Assembly: GCA_934747325.1 (NCBI GenBank)
Contig: CAKVGW010000037.1
Span: 1 to 19,125 of the forward strand
DNA length: 19,125 nt
From: an uncultured Candidatus Melainabacteria bacterium
GTDB lineage: Bacteria > Cyanobacteriota > Vampirovibrionia > Gastranaerophilales > Gastranaerophilaceae
Direction of reading: 5' to 3'
Shown here: piece after piece, positions 8,670-14,238 of the stretch
Layout: every line of letters begins with the position of its first letter
Numbering within the stretch: the stretch's first letter is position 1
Program-made: the position numbers and the translations under genes
The notes under the pieces: generated by a model
Seen by the model: the letters and a program-made list of their open reading frames with translations, nothing else
What the model was told of the DNA's origin: nothing
Databases searched by the model: none

Positions 8670-9292
8670 AAATATTAGCATTTGATACTTGCTTAGATAA
8701 AACATATATTACTTTGGCAGAAGATAACAAAATCCTAAAAAGTGAAACAATTGTTTCTGATGGACAAAATTACCATTCTGCGTATTTGATTTCAACTATC
8801 GTTAAAGTGTTGAAAGAATTGAATTTGACGCTAAAAGATATTGATATGATAGCAACTGATATCGGGCCCGGAAGTTTTACTGGAATCAGAGCCTGTACAA
8901 CAGTTGCAAGAGTACTTGCGCAGCAACTTGATATCAAGGCTGTCGGAGTATCTTCTCTTGAAATTCTTTCTAAGATTTTGGGCGGTAATGATTTGGTCGC
9001 ACTTGATGCAAGAAAAAATAAAGCTTATATTTATGACGGTGATATTAAAGGCGCAATTGAATTGGAACAAGTAGATGAACTTGTTAAGGGACGTACTTTA
9101 ATTACTGATAATAGTTTGCTTGAAAGATTTAGCCAATATACGGATAAAGCGGTTTCTTATCAGGTTTCAGATTATCCATTAGGAGAAATTTTGGCAAAAT
9201 TGGCTTATGAAAAAGCTGTTAATAACGAAGAAATAGATTGGCGAAAACTTAAGCCATTATATATTCAACCGCCACCTGTATTTGGAAAATAA
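8666..9292 (+). CDS. tsaB: tRNA t6A37 biosynthesis protein TsaB
   Basis: TsaB is the non-catalytic ASKHA-fold partner that dimerises with TsaD in threonylcarbamoyl-adenosine synthesis. The 208-residue protein starts MKILAFDTC and carries the TsaB signature GPGSFTGIR at 67-75. The start codon is TTG, overlapping the tsaE stop as TTGA, with GGAAGGA about 8 nt upstream as Shine-Dalgarno, so the unusual start is well supported. tsaD is not in this window. The stop codon is only 2 nt from the stop of the convergent HTH-repeat gene, with no terminator between them. Confidence 0.93.
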   Translation: MKILAFDTCLDKTYITLAEDNKILKSETIVSDGQNYHSAYLISTIVKVLKELNLTLKDIDMIATDIGPGSFTGIRACTTVARVLAQQLDIKAVGVSSLEILSKILGGNDLVALDARKNKAYIYDGDIKGAIELEQVDELVKGRTLITDNSLLERFSQYTDKAVSYQVSDYPLGEILAKLAYEKAVNNEEIDWRKLKPLYIQPPPVFGK

Positions 9293-9294
9293 GA

Positions 9295-10728
9295 TTAGTA
9301 TTTTAGATTGAATTTATAAAATTTATTTCTTAATGTAGCGGATGTAATGTTTAGTTCTCGGCACATGTCAGCTTTAGACATTCCTTGTGCTATCATTTCT
9401 TCCAGTTTTTCTTTGGTAGCTTTATCTGCATTTTGATATAGTTTCTTTTGATTATTTTCTAACCTGTAAGTTCTTAATAGTATGTTATACTGGCTTGGTG
9501 TCAGGTCAAAAAGTTCACAAATTTCTTGAGGTGTAGCACCTTGATTTAAATATTCTTGCACTTCTGCTTTATTTATTTCTCGGGTTTTCTTCATTGAATC
9601 GCTTAATATGGTTTTAACAGCAGAAATTTTTGCTTTGACATAAAAAGTTCCTTCTGCGATTCCAAGTTCTTCAAGCAGTTCATCTTTATTTTCCCAATCT
9701 TTAACAACATTTTGTAACTTTTGTTTTGGTACAACTTTTTCTCCGATATGATGTTTGTAATTATACCTTATATTGAGGCGTTTAAGTAATTGATAAAACG
9801 TAGCTTTGGTGATTTTTAAACGTTTCGATATTTCAGCAACCGGCAAACCGCTATCAACCATAGCCTGTAACGTTTCTTTAGTGATAGAAGCTATATTTTC
9901 TTTGCATCGCTTCAATTTTGTAGATACGCCGAGTTTATTTAACAAAGCATCATAACTTCGTTTTCTGATGTGCAGTTCTTCGCATATCTCGTCAGCACTT
10001 TTTCCTGCTTCAAGCAAAGCTTCTATATGCTCCTTTGTAACTCCAAATATTTTTGCTCTTGTTTCTTTTATCAATGTTTTTATATGGAATTTATCAATTA
10101 GCATGTTGATAGAAGATTTCGAAACTCCTAACTCTTTAACGATTTCATCATAGTTTTTGCCTTGGTTTATAAGTGTTTCCAATTGTATTTTGGTAATACT
10201 TTCTACTCGTTCACGTTCAATTTTGGCGCGAGTTTTTATATCAAATTGTTTCAATAAATCGTAATAAGCGTCTGTTCCGATATTTAATTCTTTGCAAATA
10301 TCGTCACTTGACATTCCTATCTCAACTAATTTTTGCAGTTTTTCTTTCGTAACAGCTTTTCTGCCGGCTCCGACTATATATTTTTCTCGCAGACCAAATT
10401 TGTCAATCAGGTTGTAATAAGCAGTTGTTGTGATTTTAAAGAATTTGCAGATTGCATCAATCGGAGTCTTATTTTTCAACAATTCTTCAAATTTTTCTTG
10501 CGAAATTTTAGAAAGTTCGCTGTTATAATTTTCTAATTTGGATGAAATTCCCAACTTTTTTAACCACTTGTAGTATGTTGCCATACTCACGCCAAGCGTC
10601 TGATAAACTTCTTTTTCGCTTTTCGCTGTTTTGCGAAGTTCTAAAACTTTTTCTTTTGTAATTATAACTTTTTTGCCTGCAAAATATGGATTTTGTTGTG
10701 AGTTTATAGCATTGATTGTGATACGCAT
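9295..10728 (-). CDS. Tandem helix-turn-helix repeat protein (nine modules)
   Basis: I do not recognise this 477-residue protein as a named family. After a 22-residue leader containing NPYFAGKK it is built of nine consecutive modules of 51-52 residues, the last cut to 41. Starts are at residues 23, 75, 126, 178, 230, 282, 333, 385 and 437. Each reads about [IV]TKEKLxxLxxxGxSxDEICKELxI followed by a variable helix and a basic linker, the pattern of a three-helix homeodomain-like HTH. The segment where a recognition helix should lie differs most between modules (SMATYYKWL, GTDAYYDLL, SKSSINMLI, RKRSYDALL). A Cys at module position 20 recurs in five of the nine. There is no catalytic, sensory or membrane domain. 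It probably binds DNA over a long site. Its promoter diverges from a structured RNA leader. HTH call firm, role unknown. Confidence 0.8.
   Translation of the reverse strand: MRITINAINSQQNPYFAGKKVIITKEKVLELRKTAKSEKEVYQTLGVSMATYYKWLKKLGISSKLENYNSELSKISQEKFEELLKNKTPIDAICKFFKITTTAYYNLIDKFGLREKYIVGAGRKAVTKEKLQKLVEIGMSSDDICKELNIGTDAYYDLLKQFDIKTRAKIERERVESITKIQLETLINQGKNYDEIVKELGVSKSSINMLIDKFHIKTLIKETRAKIFGVTKEHIEALLEAGKSADEICEELHIRKRSYDALLNKLGVSTKLKRCKENIASITKETLQAMVDSGLPVAEISKRLKITKATFYQLLKRLNIRYNYKHHIGEKVVPKQKLQNVVKDWENKDELLEELGIAEGTFYVKAKISAVKTILSDSMKKTREINKAEVQEYLNQGATPQEICELFDLTPSQYNILLRTYRLENNQKKLYQNADKATKEKLEEMIAQGMSKADMCRELNITSATLRNKFYKFNLKY
9298..10662 (-). repeat. Nine in-frame ~156-bp coding repeats (HTH modules)
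   Basis: The coding repeats have a period of 153-156 bp. They are clear at protein level and diverged at nucleotide level, which points to old duplications held under selection rather than recent slippage. Confidence 0.8.
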
Positions 10729-10750
10729 ATTCTAATCTCTTTGTGTTTAA

Positions 10751-10778
10751 ATATTAGCATAAAAAAGAGAATTGTACA
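10751..10778 (-). promoter_or_regulatory. Promoter of the HTH-repeat gene
   Basis: On the minus strand, TGTACA (10778-10773) lies 16 bp from the extended -10 TGCTAATAT (10759-10751). Transcription would start near 10744, leaving about 16 nt before the ATG with a weak AAAGAGA ribosome-binding site. The -35 overlaps the left arm of the inverted repeat at 10770-10797. Confidence 0.5.
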
Positions 10779-10797
10779 CTCCAAGAAATATACAATT
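10770..10797. promoter_or_regulatory. Operator-like inverted repeat between divergent promoters
   Basis: AATTGTA (10770-10776) and TACAATT (10791-10797) are perfect arms with a 14-bp spacer. The left arm overlaps the -35 of the HTH-repeat gene, and the right arm lies 9 bp upstream of the -35 of the opposite promoter. A second palindrome, AATATAT-TG-ATATATT, follows at 10801-10816 and covers that -35. Autoregulation by the HTH-repeat protein is an inference. Confidence 0.45.
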
Positions 10798-10806
10798 GAA
10801 AATATA

Positions 10807-10835
10807 TTGATATATTTACCCTAATATGCTAAAAT
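10807..10835 (+). promoter_or_regulatory. Promoter of the structured leader RNA / M49-like gene
   Basis: TTGATA (10807-10812), a 17-bp spacer and TAAAAT (10830-10835) with an upstream TG (10827-10828) make one of the best promoter matches in the window. The predicted start near 10842 is about 328 nt before the next gene, so the leader is unusually long. Confidence 0.65.
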
Positions 10836-10841
10836 TGTGGT

Positions 10842-11169
10842 CTGAACATTTAAAATGGAATACGGGCTAAAGATTTTGATGAACATTTTGACTATCTATG
10901 AAAGGAGGTTTTTCATTTCACTTTCAAATCGGTAGGTTTTATTAAGGCGGACTTGAGATTACACAAAAGATTTGTGATTCTCAATTTGACGCCGTCCTTA
11001 ATCCTACGTGCGTAGCACTGATAGTTGAAATCAGTGCACGAAAATTAGTATTATTAATAATACTAATTCTCACAATCAAAACCCATTAATTGGGTAGGTG
11101 AGGGTACTTGCATTACCCTTGCCTGTATTCTTATTTTAACCTATTTAAATAATTTTTCAAGAGTATAAT
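10842..11169 (+). ncRNA. Candidate structured leader or free-standing non-coding RNA
   Basis: The 441 bp between the HTH-repeat gene and 11170 hold no credible gene; from the promoter at 10807 onward they form a chain of hairpins. (1) 10898-10903 with 10911-10916 (ATGAAA/TTTCAT), whose loop GGAGGTT exposes a Shine-Dalgarno-like core. (2) A long compound stem at 10933-11006: TAGG/CCTA, ATTAAGG/CCTTAAT, CGG/CCG, TTGAGA/TCTCAA and CACAAA/TTTGTG. (3) GCACTGAT/ATCAGTGC at 11015-11022 and 11030-11037. (4) A perfect 26-bp palindrome at 11043-11068. (5) ACCCA/TGGGT at 11081-11095. (6) AGGGTA/TACCCT at 11101-11119. No T-run follows any of them. I see no match to RNase P RNA, tmRNA, SRP RNA or any riboswitch class I know. 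It may regulate the downstream peptidase in cis or be an independent RNA. Confidence 0.45.
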
Positions 11170-13059
11170 ATGAATATAAACCCAATAAATAAAATCCATA
11201 ACAATATAAATTACTGCGCGAGTGTGAATAAAAGCACACCGCAAACCAATAATTATCCCGATGATAAGTTAGTAAAGGAGCTTGATAAAATGAGTATGAT
11301 TAACAACGTAGGATTCTTGAAAAAAGATTATGAGCTTAATCTTTCACATGAAGAATTAACAAAAAGAACACATAAAGACTATTTAACAACAAAAAAAATG
11401 CTTGCTGTTGATGCGCCAGAATTCTTAAATTTAGCAGATGGTGACAAAGAAGCACTTAAACATTTGGTTAAAGCTGCCGTTGTTTTGGATAAAATCAACA
11501 TGCAGTTAGACAATCCGAATAACTTGCCGTTTAAAGAATATTTGGATAAAGAAATCGAAAAAGGAAACGAAGACGCTAAACTAACAAAAATTCTTTTTGA
11601 CGCTCAAAAAGGTGTTTGCTCATTGGATAGAGAAAGCAACATGATTGAACTTGCAAAAGGCGTTTCAATGCGTGCGGGAAAAGGCGTTTATCCTCAAGAT
11701 TTAGAAAAAGATGAATTTCATAAGATTTTAATTGATATGCTTAAAAACGGCAAAGTTGACGAAGTTGCAAAAATTCTAAATCAACGCTCTGTTGTTGAAA
11801 GAGCAGGCAATGAACTTGTTGCAACAGATTACATCGATAAGTTTAAAAATGATTTTGCTTATATGGCATCAGAACTTGAAAAAGCTTCTGAAACTTCTAC
11901 AAACGCGGACTTTAACGAGTTTTTAAAATTACAAGCCAAAGCGTTAAGAACGGCTGATCCTATGCTTGACGCTTACGCAGACAAAAAATGGGCAACTTTG
12001 CAAGACACTCCGCTTGAATTTACAATAACAAGAGAAAATTATTCAGATGAATTAACTGAAACTGTTGTTGAAAATCCTGAATTAAAAGCACTTTTGGACG
12101 AAAATGGAATTGTTCCTGTTGCGAAGGATTTTCTGGGCGGAAGAGTTGGCATTATTAATAAAAAAGGCACTGATGCAATTCTTAATGTAAAAAAATTCTT
12201 ACCTTTGATGGCGCAAAATATGCCATTCAAGGATGATTATATTCAAAATATTTCTCCTGACAAAGAATCTAAGCAAACAATGGTTGATGCGGATTTGGTT
12301 GCTGTAACGGGTGATGTTGGCGAGTTTAGAGCGGGAATTACGCTTGCTGAAAATTTACCGAATGATGACAAACTTTCCATTCGTGAATTGGATGGAGGAA
12401 GAAGAAATGTTTATCACAGACAAATTCGTCTTATAACATCAGAAGATGCTAAAGAAAAAATGAAAAAACGTCTAAATGCTACTTTGAACCCAGAGTTACA
12501 TAAGTTCTATAATGATGAAGCAGACCACTGGTTCACTGTAGGACATGAAAACGGACACTCTCTCGGACCTAAATCAGGTACAGAAGGTTTGGGAAAATAC
12601 AAATCAATTATCGAAGAAAACAAAGCTGATATGGTTTCTTTGGCTATGCTCGATGTTTTAACAGAAGCCGGCATGTACACGCCTGAGCAAAGAAAACAAA
12701 TTATCGTAACTTATGCTACAGATAATATGATGATGTCAAAACCAACTTTGAGTCAAGCGCATAGAGTTCGCTCGGTTATGCAAAACTATTATTTTATAAA
12801 AGAAGGTGCTATGAAAATTTCACCTGACGGTGTGCTTGATATTGACATTGAAAAAATGGTTCCGACTGCAAGAAAGATGTTGGAAGAAATTATCCAAGTT
12901 CAAATGAAAGGTGATTTTTCTAAAGGCGAAAAATATGTAATGGATAATTTTGTTTGGACTCCTGAGATGGAGAAAATGGCTGAAAATATAAAAACGGTTT
13001 CAAAAACACTTAATGGCAAAGTTGAATCTCCACTTGCAGATAAATTGTTGGCAGAATAG
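11170..13059 (+). CDS. DPP III-like (M49-type) zinc metallopeptidase
   Basis: This 629-residue protein has no signal peptide or membrane segment, so it is probably cytoplasmic. The zinc site is H459-E-N-G-H463 (FTVGHENGHSLGP), followed 20 residues later by E482-E483-N-K-A-D487. The pairing of HExxH + GLGP-like with EExxAD is the signature of bacterial relatives of dipeptidyl peptidase III, enzymes that remove dipeptides from peptide N-termini. Eukaryotic DPP III has a longer HExxxH; some bacterial members have HExxH as here. The N-terminal ~440 residues are mostly helical and not otherwise recognised. The leader MNINPINKIHNN resembles the starts of two other proteins in the window. TATAAT touches the ATG at 11164-11169 but is too close to promote this gene. 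A terminator follows, so it appears to be the only protein gene on its transcript. Confidence 0.75.
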   Translation: MNINPINKIHNNINYCASVNKSTPQTNNYPDDKLVKELDKMSMINNVGFLKKDYELNLSHEELTKRTHKDYLTTKKMLAVDAPEFLNLADGDKEALKHLVKAAVVLDKINMQLDNPNNLPFKEYLDKEIEKGNEDAKLTKILFDAQKGVCSLDRESNMIELAKGVSMRAGKGVYPQDLEKDEFHKILIDMLKNGKVDEVAKILNQRSVVERAGNELVATDYIDKFKNDFAYMASELEKASETSTNADFNEFLKLQAKALRTADPMLDAYADKKWATLQDTPLEFTITRENYSDELTETVVENPELKALLDENGIVPVAKDFLGGRVGIINKKGTDAILNVKKFLPLMAQNMPFKDDYIQNISPDKESKQTMVDADLVAVTGDVGEFRAGITLAENLPNDDKLSIRELDGGRRNVYHRQIRLITSEDAKEKMKKRLNATLNPELHKFYNDEADHWFTVGHENGHSLGPKSGTEGLGKYKSIIEENKADMVSLAMLDVLTEAGMYTPEQRKQIIVTYATDNMMMSKPTLSQAHRVRSVMQNYYFIKEGAMKISPDGVLDIDIEKMVPTARKMLEEIIQVQMKGDFSKGEKYVMDNFVWTPEMEKMAENIKTVSKTLNGKVESPLADKLLAE

Positions 13060-13078
13060 ATTTTTTATTTTCTATAAG

Positions 13079-13116
13079 GCAAAGGCAGACAAAATAAATG
13101 TCTGTCTTTGCTTTTT
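13079..13116 (+). terminator. Intrinsic terminator after the M49-like gene
   Basis: A 13-bp stem, GCAAAGGCAGACA (13079-13091) with TGTCTGTCTTTGC (13099-13111) and one G-T pair, has a 7-nt loop and is followed directly by TTTTT (13112-13116). Confidence 0.9.
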
Positions 13117-13123
13117 ATCAATA

Positions 13124-13152
13124 TTGTAGTATTGTCTAAAATGTGTTATCAT
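13124..13152 (+). promoter_or_regulatory. Promoter of the PilZ gene
   Basis: TTGTAG (13124-13129) lies 17 bp from TATCAT (13147-13152), which has an upstream TG (13144-13145), again an extended -10. Transcription would start near 13159, 25 nt before the ATG, with AAGAGAG as a modest ribosome-binding site. Confidence 0.55.
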
Positions 13153-13183
13153 AATTAAAGTAAGATAATAAGAGAGTATTGAA

Positions 13184-13825
13184 ATGCAACAAAATATATT
13201 AAGAGAATCCAATGTAACAAAAATTTATTTAATATATGTTGATAATGGCGCACGAAAAAGAATGCCGGTTAAACTTAGATTTATGGATAACAAAGAGTGT
13301 TACTTTGCGACTCCGACTCCAAATGGTTTTAAGAAGCCTAAAAGAAAGAGTCCTGCGGAGTTAAAAGTTTATACCACAGATGGTGTTTACCAAGCGCAGG
13401 TGACATTGATTGATTCTAATATGTCTTTGAATGAAATTATGTATGAAGTTTCTATTCCATCAAGATGGGATTTTACTCAGTTGCGTTCAAGTTCAAGAAA
13501 AGAAGTAGAATTACCGGTGAAAATAAGTTTTAATGATGGATTTTTAATTGAAGCTACAACACACGATTTGTCGTTAGGTGGTATTTCATTTATTTCAGAT
13601 AAACCATTTTCAAGTATTTATAAAAAGATATCAGGAATTTTGACATTAGAATTGCCTAAAAATACTCTTATAAATTTCCCCGATGGTAAAATGTCTGTAG
13701 AAACGAAATTTGTTCGTGAAACACCATTTGGAAATTTTGGAGAAACATTATATAGTTTTAAGTTCATAGGTGTTAAACTTGAAGATGAGGAAATTTTAAA
13801 GAATTTCTTATTGCGTTTGAATTAA
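13184..13825 (+). CDS. PilZ-domain cyclic-di-GMP receptor, YcgR-like
   Basis: This 213-residue soluble protein should bind cyclic di-GMP. Residues 1-95 form a beta-rich N-terminal domain in the position of the YcgR domain of flagellar-brake proteins. The PilZ domain follows with both ligand motifs intact: R101-S-S-S-R105 (RxxxR) and D128-L-S-L-G-G133 (DxSxxG), about 22 residues apart as expected. The layout and length resemble YcgR, which slows flagellar motors, but no flagellar gene lies here, so the output could equally be adhesion or secretion. It has its own promoter and is followed after 57 nt by an 83-residue unknown gene that may share its transcript. The likely ligand source is the GGDEF enzyme at 6838. 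Confidence 0.87.
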   Translation: MQQNILRESNVTKIYLIYVDNGARKRMPVKLRFMDNKECYFATPTPNGFKKPKRKSPAELKVYTTDGVYQAQVTLIDSNMSLNEIMYEVSIPSRWDFTQLRSSSRKEVELPVKISFNDGFLIEATTHDLSLGGISFISDKPFSSIYKKISGILTLELPKNTLINFPDGKMSVETKFVRETPFGNFGETLYSFKFIGVKLEDEEILKNFLLRLN

Positions 13826-13882
13826 TTTGACTTTATCCAAATTTGAACTAATAATATTATATACACAGGCGAAGGTATTTAG

Positions 13883-14134
13883 ATGAAATTAGTAAACAGA
13901 CTTAAAGTTTTTGAACAAAAGTATGTATTTTTGAGATGGGCTACAGGAGCAGAATACGGAAAAGTTACATATGTTGGTGAGGATTACATTGAATTCAATA
14001 TTATAGATATTGACACAATGGAGTATCGTGAAACTACAATAATTAACTCAAGTTTGATTTTGGAAGCTATTTTTGGTGGCCCTGATATTTCAAGAATTGT
14101 TGCAGAAATATCTTCAATGCTTCCTGATTCGTAG
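13883..14134 (+). CDS. Small conserved-looking protein of unknown function (83 aa)
   Basis: I do not recognise this protein. It has 83 residues, mostly predicted beta-strands in the first 60 (VFLRWATGAEYGKVTYVGEDY..., then a strand around IEFNIIDID) and a helix near the end (SRIVAEISSMLP). A small beta-barrel of the SH3/LSm kind is possible, but that is a guess. It has no signal peptide, Cys pair or membrane segment. A good Shine-Dalgarno (GAAGG at 13871-13875, 7 nt before ATG) and codon use like its neighbours support a real gene. It follows the PilZ gene by 57 nt. A repeat element lies immediately after its stop. Confidence 0.7.
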   Translation: MKLVNRLKVFEQKYVFLRWATGAEYGKVTYVGEDYIEFNIIDIDTMEYRETTIINSSLILEAIFGGPDISRIVAEISSMLPDS

Positions 14135-14163
14135 ATAATGTTGGACTGAAATCCCAACCTATA
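14134..14163. repeat. 30-bp dispersed palindromic repeat, copy 2
   Basis: This is the reverse complement of 145-174 with 28 of 30 bases identical. It begins at the last base of the 83-residue gene's stop codon. Both differences are in the stem (GTTGGGCT changed to GTTGGACT, and GCCCAAC to TCCCAAC), so this copy folds less well and looks decayed. It lies about 40 bp upstream of the yifB promoter. Confidence 0.65.
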
Positions 14164-14202
14164 CGGTATGCAAGTTTTTATTTTTTAAAAAAATTAGATA
14201 TT

Positions 14203-14231
14203 TTGTAACGAGCATATCTTTATACTATAAT
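14203..14231 (+). promoter_or_regulatory. Promoter of yifB, predicted leaderless
   Basis: TTGTAA (14203-14208), a 17-bp spacer and TATAAT (14226-14231) place the transcription start at about 14238, next to the ATG at 14239. No Shine-Dalgarno is present. Confidence 0.65.
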
Positions 14232-14238
14232 AATTTCG

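Noticed and set aside
10855..10935. A 26-codon open frame (ATG 10855 to TAG 10935) in the leader
   Set aside because: Neither its ATG nor the internal one at 10878 has a Shine-Dalgarno; the frame crosses the GGAGG hairpin and looks accidental. A regulatory leader peptide cannot be excluded, but it is unsupported.
11164..11169. TATAAT immediately before the ATG of the M49-like gene as its promoter
   Set aside because: Transcription would start inside the coding sequence; no suitable -35 was needed to explain it in AT-rich DNA.
10842..11169. Integron attC site, group II intron end or housekeeping RNA in the structured leader
   Set aside because: No conserved attC ends, no intron domain V sequence, no CCA-ended tmRNA acceptor and no RNase P core motifs were seen.
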